Assembly: GCF_014066305.1 (NCBI RefSeq)
Contig: NW_023501111.1
Location: 1 to 16,265, forward strand
Reading direction: 5' to 3'
Length of the DNA: 16,265 nt
From: Letharia columbiana
Lineage: Eukaryota > Ascomycota > Lecanoromycetes > Lecanorales > Parmeliaceae
How positions within the stretch are numbered: position 1 is the first letter of the stretch; the number at the start of each line of letters is the position of its first letter. Below are positions 9,432-16,265 of the stretch, one piece after another. The position numbers were made by a program, and so were the translations under genes. The notes under the pieces were generated by a model, which was given only the letters and a program-made list of their open reading frames with translations, had not been told where the DNA came from and did not search any database.

Positions 9432-9941
9432 TCAATCTTCAATTCCCGGAAACGTCAACTCAAACGTTGCCGCCAACTTCCCACGGTCCAAAAGCCCCGC
9501 GTGGGACACCTCCGTCGTCCCATGACGCAGCGTCACCCAACGCAGAGTAGCGACCAGCTCCTCGACCAGCATCTTCGGCACCATGGTCTCCTGTCTGATC
9601 CAGAAGTTTACCCCGTCGCTCGTGAAAGAGTTGACCTTCCCGCGTCCGGCGATGTATTCTGCATTCACGATCCGCACGATCTCATTCATGGCGACCCGGA
9701 CGCGCTCTTCGCAGTACATCTCTCCGGCGCAGACGTGGCGGCCGTAGTGCTCGATGGATATGGAGACGGATTCGTCAATGACATAGGTCCAGGGCACGTC
9801 GGGCCATGGTTCCCGAGATAGGGTCGTCGCGTTGAGTGGAAGAGGGTTCGCCGATGAGGGATTTGAAGGAAGGAGTAGAGGGGGAAGAGCAGTGCATGAT
9901 CTGGTGAGTGCGAAAACTGTCAGGAGAGGGAGGATGTGCAT
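9432..9941 (-). CDS. Small secreted protein, family unrecognised
   Basis: A single uninterrupted frame of 169 aa begins with ATG at 9941. The first 18 or so residues form a signal peptide: a hydrophobic core, Leu-Pro-Leu-Leu-Thr-Val-Phe-Ala-Leu, then small residues and Thr-Ala before Leu-Pro, with cleavage probably after Ala18. The mature part starts with a Pro/Ser/Asn-rich linker, has an N-glycosylation sequon at Asn37 and only two cysteines (Cys71 and Cys77), which could pair. The remainder looks like a compact alpha/beta domain with no membrane segment. I do not recognise the family. Its size and secretion would fit an effector-like or cell-wall-associated protein, but nothing in the sequence shows that. 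Neighbours are an 1.8-kb gene-poor region downstream and the methyltransferase 0.7 kb upstream. Confidence 0.75.
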   Translation of the reverse strand: MHILPLLTVFALTRSCTALPPLLLPSNPSSANPLPLNATTLSREPWPDVPWTYVIDESVSISIEHYGRHVCAGEMYCEERVRVAMNEIVRIVNAEYIAGRGKVNSFTSDGVNFWIRQETMVPKMLVEELVATLRWVTLRHGTTEVSHAGLLDRGKLAATFELTFPGIED

Positions 9942-10647
9942 CTTCGGTTAGCTGTTGGGTTTGGAATGCAGGTGTGTAAGTGGGAGCGCGGCTGGGCGTA
10001 TTATTGTTGTACGAAGGAGGTTCGACACGGCCAGAGCACTCATATTGCGTAAGGTCGCACCAGATAAAATAGAACAGTATACGGTGCGCATATATCTCGC
10101 CATCGCCGGTAAACCAATCGCAAGCCCCAATCTTGGGACTATGTATTCGGAAACAAGGAACTGTTGATCGGTGAAACAGGTATACAAAGACGTGAATGTG
10201 AGCATTTGGGAGAGATGCTACTGAACTTATCTGGCATGTTGAAGATCAGGGTTGGTTAAAAGACTTAAGGAAATCAGCATGCAAAGTCCTATACGCCAAG
10301 ACAGATCTCGGATAACGCCCCTCCTGGAGGACTGCCTGGACCTGTCAGGCCCCAAAGAGGTCTCTAAGCTCAGTTTATGCGCTCCAAGGAGAAATTTATA
10401 GGATACACTGCTACAGGGTCGCCTTCCGAAGGTAGCATTAGGGCTACTACTAACGCTGTCCAAGGCTCTTAGTGCCTACCTCTGTACACATCACACACAT
10501 CAATCAACCTGCTTTTTGACAAAATAGTTATACAAGGGTAAAGGAATATATATCTGCCTCCACCACAGCACAGTTCGCCTGTCCCATCGAACCTGCCTCC
10601 TCCTCCTCCTCCTCCTCCTCATCGTTATCGTCATCGTTTCATCCCCT
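9942..10647. other. Intergenic region between the secreted-protein and methyltransferase genes
   Basis: Contains the promoter of the secreted-protein gene (towards 9942) and the 3' flank of the methyltransferase (towards 10647). A 78-codon minus-strand frame at 10227-10463 has no recognisable features. The only clear element is a trinucleotide microsatellite at about 10596-10620. Confidence 0.5.
10596..10620 (+). repeat. (CCT)n microsatellite
   Basis: About eight uninterrupted CCT triplets, followed by a loose ATCG/TCG run. It lies about 30 bp beyond the stop codon of the minus-strand methyltransferase, where the transcript would carry an AGG repeat in its 3' UTR. Confidence 0.9.
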
Positions 10648-11755
10648 TCACTCCCTTACAACCTGAAACAACAACCGCCTCATATCGGGATCGCCCCACT
10701 CCCTGTTCTGCGCGTAGCCAAAATCTACCTCGTCAAGACTGGCCTCAACCCTCCACCTCGTGTCAGTCTCGCGGCCCATCTCCTCCCAAAATTCCGTCCA
10801 GCTCTGCACATCATGTCGGAACTGCCATCGCCCGTCTTTCATCACATCATACTCCCCCGGCTTGACGCTGCCCAGCTGCCGGCCCAGCAGCATGGACCCG
10901 GGCACCGGCTTCAGCAGTGCGACGACCGTCTTGGCGACCGCGAGCTGTCGGGGCCGTGGGAAGAGGTGGAAGAAGGAGGCGGCCCAGACGATGTCGATTT
11001 TGGCATTCACGTCGGCGAGGTCTTGGGCCGCGGACGGGCCGAGCGCATCGACGGTGAGGAAGTGGCTGTCCAGGCTGCTGCGGTCGAGGAAGAGGTCGTA
11101 GCCGAGGTCGATGAACTTGCGGTCGACGTCGATGCCGTAGAGGCGGTCGGAGGCCACGCCGTCGAGGACGAGCTGGCGCAGGTCTTGCGCGAAACAGCAG
11201 CCTAGGTCCAGGAGGGTGGTGTTGGGGGTGCTCGTGAGGCGGTGGAGGATTTGCGGGTAGGCGGGGTGGGTGCGGAGGGAGAGGTTGAGGAAGCGTAGTT
11301 GGCCGATGCAGGCGTAGCTAAGGAGAGGGAGGAGGGTCAGCGCTTGGTTTGCGCGGGTTTCCGTCTATGGCCCCTCTTCTCTTGTTTGTTCGTTTCGTTC
11401 GATTGAGAGCAACGACTCACGGAAAGATGGCGAAAGCACGGTCGCGCTGTGGGTGAGGAGATTAGCTATGGGAGCGCCTTCAATGCCGGTTGTGTCTAGA
11501 GCAGATTCTTGGTAGAAGGTGGGGCCATCACCCCTCTCCTGCCCCGCAATAGGATCGGAGATGCTTCTGAAGGCAGGTATATATGCATACCAGCTCAAGA
11601 ACATGTCCCACCGTCGTCTCCTGCGGTATGTGACTATATTCCTGTAGGAGCTTTTTGATGGGTTCGTTGATCTTTTTGTCGACTTCGGCCGGGTCTGTCG
11701 TGAGAAATTTGGCGACTCCGGAGGCGTCGTGGTCGGATTTTTCTTTTGAGTTCAT
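10648..11755 (-). CDS. SAM-dependent methyltransferase, AusD/Trt5-like fungal family
   Basis: Three exons (11755-11591, 11446-11421, 11317-10648) give 286 aa in a closed frame. The introns are 144 nt (GTATGC...CACAG) and 103 nt (GTGAGT...CTTAG). The 26-nt middle exon encodes the Arg-Asp-Arg-Ala block, and the third opens with Tyr-Ala-Cys-Ile-Gly-Gln-Leu-Arg-Phe-Leu. This order is a signature of the fungal methyltransferase family that includes AusD and Trt5 of meroterpenoid pathways. Motif I is Leu-Leu-Asp-Leu-Gly-Cys-Cys-Phe (99-106), and an acidic cofactor residue lies in Tyr-Gly-Ile-Asp (124-127). Asp-Ile-Val-Trp-Ala and Phe-Phe-His-Leu-Phe follow, then Gly-Arg-Gln-x-Gly, as in the family. 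Known relatives methylate carboxyl or hydroxyl groups of terpenoid or polyketide intermediates, acting as soluble enzymes; the substrate here is unknown. Exon 3 is strongly G/C-ending in its codons compared with its neighbours. The family call is firm. The 144-nt intron could hide a further small exon. Confidence 0.85.
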
Positions 11756-12040
11756 ACCGAGGATTGGGTGGACTGAGGTTCGAATAAAGAAACAATGTTC
11801 AGTGAAGGGAGGAGAACCGGTTGAGTCGGAAATGGCAGAAGTTTTGGAGCGTATTTCGAAAGAGTCTTCGGTTGGAGAACTTCGTGATAGGTTACTAAGG
11901 TACTTTATGCATGCAAGAAGCCAATGGGATAATCAAAGAATACACACCAGGCGGCGTGGACTTCCCCATGTTGAGGAGGCTGAACATGATTTTGCGCGCT
12001 CGTGTTTTACTTTTTATATTATTACATATCATCACACCCA
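11756..12040. other. Promoter of the methyltransferase gene and 3' flank of the rhodopsin-domain gene
   Basis: A 285-bp spacer between two minus-strand genes. An A/T-rich stretch lies at about 12008-12030. No further gene is supported. Confidence 0.5.
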
Positions 12041-13661
12041 TCAACATGAATCCCCCTCCCTCGTCGTTTCTTCCGACCACGTCAGATCCTTACTAACTTT
12101 GATCTGATTGCTAGGCACCTCCTCCCTGATCCCACTCACCCTTGGGTCCGCCGACGCCCCATTGACAACCACACTCCTGTATGGAGGGGCATATACCTGA
12201 GTTTCCGATCCTGGCTCTCCAACTTTGGTTGTAACAGCCTCCATCCTAGATGCCCAGCCTTCTTCACCGAACTCGCCGCTCTCTTCGTCGTTCTTACTAT
12301 GTTCGCTATGAAAAATTGAATGCTCTCCGGGCCATGTATGCGAAGTCGTCAGGGGAATATCCTTTGTTCTGGCTTTGCCAGTGGTTCTGTAGCCGCTTTT
12401 GGCGGTGCCGCCGCCAACAAGGCGCCGAAGAGGTGCCATGCAGGGTATGCAGGCGCAGATTACGCCGACGCAGCATTCTACTGGGGTCCAGACTAAGGTT
12501 TCGGCATCGTCCCCTACCACATGAAAAGTAGTGTCAGCAAAATTCTCCGTCTTGCAGGCGTATGAGGTCTAAGCACATGGGTGGTTGACCATGTGGAAAC
12601 GAAGATCCCGTGCGATTATACATAGAGGAAAAGGAGTAGGCAGAGCTTACAAGTAGGGTCCGCGGAATTTTCGTCAAGCCAAATAAACCGGAGTCGAACG
12701 ATACTAGCCCCCAACACGCTAAAAGGACTGGAGTCAGTCGAATTTTATTTCTCCTGAAATAACACTGAGACTTACAATGCTCCCAGTCCGAAGATGATCA
12801 TTATCTCAAGTTTGCGCCTCAAATTCATCTGAAGTCGCCAAAGCACCGGGAAAGGGAGAAGCAATAGCATCAAGTCGCCAATACAATTCAGAAGAGCGGA
12901 TGGAACTTGGCTTGGACGAGTCTGTAAGCATGAACCCTCGTCGGGAGGATCCAATTCATAAAACGAATAGGCCCGATTCCAGAAATAAGGCACTGGGACA
13001 CATTGTACAATGACAATTATGAAAGTAGCAGTTCCCCAGAGTATAGAGTAAGTCAGCATAATCCAAAAGGCCCATTTGAACCATCGTTGATTCCCTGTGA
13101 ATATCCGACGATAGAATATCAGGATGGCGATTTTGACGAGTGGTATCTCCAGAGCCCAGAGAAAACCCTCAACCCAAATAGCCTTATTACAGTCAGTATT
13201 TGAAGGATATCGTCGAGGAATAATGCAATTACCTTGAATAGGTTGACCAGTTTGTCTGGTGGAGTAGGATCGGTCTTGACCGCTCGGACCAGATGCTGCC
13301 CAATACCGTAGTGAACGCCTGTTATTCATTAATGAGAGATCGACTCCTAGCGCAGCCAATCAGCATCTTGCCACTCACATATTATTGTAGTTGCGCAAAG
13401 CCCGAGACAAAGCAGCTAAAGGTATATTAACAACATTGAGGGACTCCCATTGCGGAAGACTGCAAGACTTGCCAGTGCCCCAACAATGAGGTAATCATCA
13501 AGATCGAAACTCGACTTGACCAATTTTTGTGCCCATATCCGTAATGCTACGAAAAGAGTGGTTGCGATCATCAAGATACTGGCTGCGGCGATGATCGAAG
13601 CTCCTCTGTCATCGCCCCAGTGTTCCAGCTGGTATCGAACTTCTGGAGTTATGGCAGCCAT
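12041..13661 (-). CDS. Rhodopsin-domain (Pth11/SAT4-type) seven-helix membrane protein
   Basis: Six exons join in frame to 423 aa: 13661-13461, 13415-13379, 13318-13233, 13182-12776, 12718-12651 and 12513-12041. Introns are 45, 60, 50, 57 and 137 nt, with CTGAC or TTAATGA branch sites in most. The ATG at 13661 has a strong context (CAACATGGC). Family landmarks appear in order: Asp-Leu-Asp-Asp-Tyr-Leu-Ile-Val before helix 2; Gly-Ile-Gly-Gln-His in the first outer loop; Phe-Tyr-Arg-Arg-Ile-Phe after helix 3; Gln-Cys-Val-Pro-Val with Phe-Trp-Asn after helix 4; Asn-Cys-Ile-Gly-Asp in helix 5; Leu-Gln-Met-Asn-Leu-Arg-Arg-Lys; Asp-Pro-Thr-Trp; and Pro-Val-Glu-Cys-Cys-Val-Gly in helix 7. A polar cytosolic tail of about 115 residues follows. 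The family is large in Pezizomycotina and includes putative GPCR-like sensors such as Pth11; many lack a known role, and here no ligand can be inferred. Intron 1 has a weak donor (GTCTTC). Confidence 0.88.
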
Positions 13662-14268
13662 GTTGGACACCGCAAGCTTCCAAGGTGGATTGCACTTCCC
13701 CAATGATTTCGCTTGGATTGGTGTCAAGGGGTAAAGGTTAGGCGCATGTCTTCAGGATAGACTGAGAAGAAAGGAAAGGTCGCAAAAAGCTCCGAAAGCC
13801 TTGGTGGTGGCCGCGTCATAGGCTTGTAGGGTTCTCTCTATGGCGGACCCCAACTAAGCTGTGCCTTGCAGCACTTTCGAAAGCCATGTGTTCCTCCAAG
13901 TTTGAGATTGATGGGCGCTCGATGGCAAGAGCTGATCAGGGGCGAGGTGTGGAGGGATGAGGATGCCACTTGGCTGATGAATGAAAGCTTGCAGCATCGT
14001 GCAGCAAAGAGCTGAGTGGGTGGGTCGGGTACAGTGAGAGAGACGATGTCACTGTGCATTGTTATGTGCCATGTTGCTGCAGCCATGTGCTAGAAAGCCG
14101 AAGGTGTTTCGGAGGATGCATGTTCTTTTGAAGAGTTATCTTGGGACGAAATTGAATGGTCGGTGTAGGACTGTGGGTCGAGCTGATGCAACGTCGCGAA
14201 CCTATCAGCAAGGCTAATCTACTAGCGCTGACCGTGCCGCTCTGCCATTGGATGCTTCCTAGATCAAC

Positions 14269-14309
14269 GGCCGAGGCGGGCCGAACAGATTGGCCGATAT
14301 TTTGGCCGA
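14269..14309 (+). promoter_or_regulatory. Cluster of four GGCCGA motifs
   Basis: GGCCGA occurs at 14269, 14279, 14292 and 14304, at intervals of 10, 13 and 12 bp, close to one helical turn. The first overlaps the palindrome CGGCCG. CGG half-sites in close array are the usual target of Zn2Cys6 binuclear cluster regulators, which often control secondary-metabolite genes. Binding is inferred only. Confidence 0.45.
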
Positions 14310-14320
14310 CTGCGCAAACG

Positions 14321-14327
14321 TGACGTG
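14321..14327 (+). promoter_or_regulatory. TGACGTG bZIP-type (CRE/ATF-like) element
   Basis: A TGACGTG heptamer stands 12 bp after the last GGCCGA and about 250 bp upstream of the UbiA-type start codon. TGACGT cores are known sites for fungal ATF/CREB-type bZIP factors. A single copy may be chance. Confidence 0.3.
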
Positions 14328-14349
14328 TCCTACCTTATCACCATACATG

Positions 14350-14370
14350 TACCTAAGGTACCCTAAGGTG
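14350..14370. repeat. Palindromic CCTAAGG pair around a GGTACC
   Basis: CCTAAGG occurs at 14352-14358 and 14362-14368, around GGTACC, and is followed by further TACCTA copies to about 14390. The end of the window (about 16255-16265) carries a related TTAGGTACC. Such short palindromes recur in many Pezizomycotina intergenic regions. Confidence 0.6.
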
Positions 14371-14578
14371 GTGTACCTACCGTACCTACGTTTATCCTTC
14401 TGGAGGGTATCCTAGGGCTGTGGTGGCCAGGCTAGCGGGCTTGATGACAGTTGCGTGGGCTCTCCGTCTCCTTGATATAGGGTAGGCTGTACAGCGATGC
14501 TGGGCCGGATTGGTCTCCTAAATCGTCTAGAATGGTCCAAATCATTCGCCAAAAGGACATCGAGACTTTAGATGCAAT

Positions 14579-15658
14579 ATGGGGGACCCGACAATGAGTG
14601 ATGCGACAGAGAAGCATAAAAACATTCCAAATCCCGTGTGTGTCCGTCCCTGCGTGCTCAAACGGACAAGTTTCATTTTCAGCGAATCTTCCCAGCAGAT
14701 AAAAAACAACAGAGATGATAGCAAAGATGAAACTCTGGTCCAATACTGCCTCAAAACCCTCTGGCTCTTTACATTCAGCGATTTTAAAACCATCGTCGTT
14801 CCATCCACGGCCTTCGCCATCCTGACAGCCGTATCTGGTCCCTCCCTAACTACCAATTCTTCCGTACCGTCTTTGTCCGACCTGTATCCCCGCTTGCCCC
14901 TCGTCCTCTCCTGGACATGGCTCACCCTCCTCCTCGTTGACATCGCCAATCAACGCCATCCTGGCTCCGTCCTTGAAGACAGCCTCAACAAACCATGGCG
15001 GCCACTTCCTTCCGGTCGCATTTCAACGTTCGGAGCCCGCCGACTACTGCTCATCGCTATCCCATCTGTTCTCGCAATCACCAAGTTCTTCCTTCCTCAA
15101 GGCCTCCCCGTTACCATCATCGCTATCATTGGCTCTTACATGTACAATGACCTCGGTGGTGCAGACGAAAGCTTCCTCGTACGCAATCTGATGAACGCTG
15201 CCGCCATTACATGTTTTGGCGCCGGTGCAGCTCAAGTTGCAATTGGCGAACAAGTCGCGCTGAACGTCGACGCTTACCGATGGCTGGCAATAATTGCTGC
15301 CATTGTCACCACCACGATCCAGGTGCAAGACATGGAAGATCAGGAAGGGGATCGCGCGAGGGGACGGGTGACTATTCCTCTGTTTCTAGGAGATGTAACG
15401 GCAAGACATAGCATTGCGGTGTTGGTCTCGGCATGGAGCTTCGTATGCCCTGCTTATTGGGGTCTAAATGCTTTGGGGTATGTGTTGCCAGGGGCAGTGG
15501 GATTGACAATCGCTGGGAGAACCCTCACGATGCGGAATGTGCAGGCAGACAAGGATAATTGGAGGGCTTGGAACATATGGATGATGACATTGTACTTGTT
15601 ACCCGTGTGGGAGGACATCTTTAGCACTGTCGCAAGTGGTGTTCGAAATTGGTGTTAA
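14579..15658 (+). CDS. UbiA-superfamily membrane prenyltransferase/terpene-cyclase-like protein
   Basis: An uninterrupted frame of 359 aa with about eight hydrophobic segments from residue 60 on. It matches a fungal UbiA subgroup: Thr-Leu-Trp-Leu-Phe-Thr-Phe-Ser-Asp-Phe-Lys-Thr at the first helix; Asp-Ile-Ala-Asn-Gln (121-125) followed by Glu-Asp-Ser-Leu-Asn-Lys-Pro-Trp-Arg-Pro-Leu (133-143) as the first diphosphate-binding region; Tyr-Asn-Asp-Leu-Gly-Gly (179-184); and Asp-x-x-Asp-x-x-x-Asp (251-258) with Arg-Gly-Arg as the second. Canonical UbiA enzymes have Asn-Asp-x-x-Asp-x-x-x-Asp in the first site; here Gln125 replaces the first Asp. Members either transfer prenyl groups or, as in Fma-TC of the fumagillin pathway, cyclise farnesyl diphosphate, in the ER membrane with Mg2+. 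Which reaction applies cannot be told from sequence. Start could also be ATG 14594, which has a good context. An apparent 47-nt intron at 14636 would break the frame and is rejected. Confidence 0.85.
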   Translation: MGDPTMSDATEKHKNIPNPVCVRPCVLKRTSFIFSESSQQIKNNRDDSKDETLVQYCLKTLWLFTFSDFKTIVVPSTAFAILTAVSGPSLTTNSSVPSLSDLYPRLPLVLSWTWLTLLLVDIANQRHPGSVLEDSLNKPWRPLPSGRISTFGARRLLLIAIPSVLAITKFFLPQGLPVTIIAIIGSYMYNDLGGADESFLVRNLMNAAAITCFGAGAAQVAIGEQVALNVDAYRWLAIIAAIVTTTIQVQDMEDQEGDRARGRVTIPLFLGDVTARHSIAVLVSAWSFVCPAYWGLNALGYVLPGAVGLTIAGRTLTMRNVQADKDNWRAWNIWMMTLYLLPVWEDIFSTVASGVRNWC

Positions 15659-16265
15659 TCCTGTCGATTGAAGGCCGGAAAGCAATGTTTGCCGATTTGC
15701 AAGCAAGTAGGCTATGGGTATATAGAAATTGGTCAGCCATGGACAGTAGGTCATACCAGGATAATTGGTGGTAATGCACCACAGGACCTCCTACTCAGGT
15801 AAATGTTGACACTGTTCAAAAAGGATGATTTGATTTTATCCTGAGCTCTCTGGATCCCGTTCTATATAGGTACACTGGGAACTAAGTATGAGGTGCCAAT
15901 TCTGACAAGAGCGGTAAGGTGCAAGTTAGTACCGGACCCACATTACCCGCCTCTGGACGGTACGAGTATGGCAACGGACCTGAGCAAATAGCTGCAGGCT
16001 TCGATGAGATTGAAGAAGGCGGGTAGCTTCAGCCTTCGATGCCTCACGAATGATACGGCCCACGATGACTAGGTATATAGCTGGTAAGCAAGCTTCGCTC
16101 TTGCCTCTTCGAGATATACATTGATTGTCGTAGCGATGTGGGTTGATGAATCAGAAGTAGCTTTGGCTACTGTCCACTCTGTATTGGGTGCTACAGCCGT
16201 CCATGCCAAGAACCGACATCATTTTCTGAACACCCTCCTAGGCTTGTCTGCCGTTCTTAGGTACC
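15659..16265. other. 3' flank of the UbiA-type gene, nothing recognised
   Basis: No open frame of note and no RNA gene is seen. The sequence is of mixed composition with scattered TATATAG/AGGTA words. A neighbouring gene may begin beyond the window. Confidence 0.5.

Larger units (their letters stand above)
13662..14578. promoter_or_regulatory. Divergent promoter between the rhodopsin-domain and UbiA-type genes
   Basis: A 917-bp gap with no supported gene. It holds four GGCCGA hexamers (14269-14309), a TGACGTG element (14321-14327) and a palindromic CCTAAGG/GGTACC block (14350-14370). All lie 210-310 bp upstream of the UbiA-type start codon and 0.6 kb upstream of the rhodopsin-domain start. 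Confidence 0.5.

Noticed and set aside
8944..9435. 163-codon minus-strand frame overlapping the stop of the secreted-protein gene
   Set aside because: It begins with a non-ATG codon, and composition and Cys/His scatter look random. It is more likely 3' UTR sequence.
10227..10463. 78-codon minus-strand frame
   Set aside because: Short, no domain, no signal peptide and no neighbour logic.
10760..11205. Plus-strand frames opposite the methyltransferase
   Set aside because: They arise from the biased codons of the real gene on the minus strand.
13838..14086. 82-codon minus-strand frame in the divergent promoter
   Set aside because: No recognisable sequence and no support as an upstream exon of the rhodopsin-domain gene, whose ATG at 13661 fits the family.
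14636..14682. Apparent 47-nt intron (GTGTGT...TTTTCAG) near the start of the UbiA-type gene
   Set aside because: Removing it shifts the frame and leads quickly to a stop, while the unspliced frame runs straight into the conserved first helix.
1..16265. tRNA genes and CRISPR arrays
   Set aside because: Scanning for B-box-like GGTTCGAATCC on both strands gave only isolated partial matches without an acceptor stem. The tandem repeats here have no spacers, so they are not CRISPR.

Overview
The window looks like nuclear DNA of a filamentous ascomycete (Pezizomycotina). Coding regions are interrupted by short introns of about 45-160 nt with GTRNGN-type donors, CTGAC/CTAAT-like branch sites and YAG acceptors. 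The protein families are typical of these fungi: a nucleoside-phosphorylase NLR, a CorA-like membrane protein, a Pth11/SAT4-type rhodopsin-domain protein, an AusD-type methyltransferase and a fungal UbiA-type enzyme. I cannot name the genus or class. I see no tRNA, rRNA or CRISPR array.

Left part (1-3.9 kb) is decayed. Bases 1-1519 hold a repeat-rich remnant of a retrotransposon gag-like gene on the + strand, with two compensating frame changes. Around 1383-1500 lies a 36-bp minisatellite. On the - strand, about 1828-3819, is a fungal CorA-like magnesium-transporter-family gene. It still shows two recognisable introns and the conserved C-terminal domain, but it carries several in-frame stops, two single-base frame changes in homopolymers and a lost splice acceptor. 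I call it a pseudogene.

Middle (4.2-7.6 kb): a + strand fungal NLR (STAND) gene, PNP-NB-ARC-TPR, with introns at 5210-5370 and 5501-5550. The second intron splits the Walker A codon run. The TPRs are near-identical 126-bp units. A 14-nt deletion in the third unit truncates the frame at 7192 (918 aa), and a second 20-nt deletion lies in the last unit. The rest of the TPR domain survives out of frame to 7611. A gene-poor stretch of about 1.8 kb follows.

Right part (9.4-15.7 kb): a small secreted protein (9432-9941, -), an AusD/Trt5-like SAM methyltransferase (three exons, 10648-11755, -), a seven-helix rhodopsin-domain protein (six exons, 12041-13661, -) and, divergently, a UbiA-superfamily membrane enzyme (14579-15658, +) resembling the subgroup that includes the terpene cyclase Fma-TC. 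A methyltransferase of a meroterpenoid-pathway family close to a UbiA-type prenyltransferase/cyclase suggests part of a small terpenoid or meroterpenoid gene cluster. No polyketide synthase, P450 or transcription factor is visible here, so this remains an inference. Spliced gene models were built by eye. Their reading frames close exactly (918, 286 and 423 aa), which supports them.
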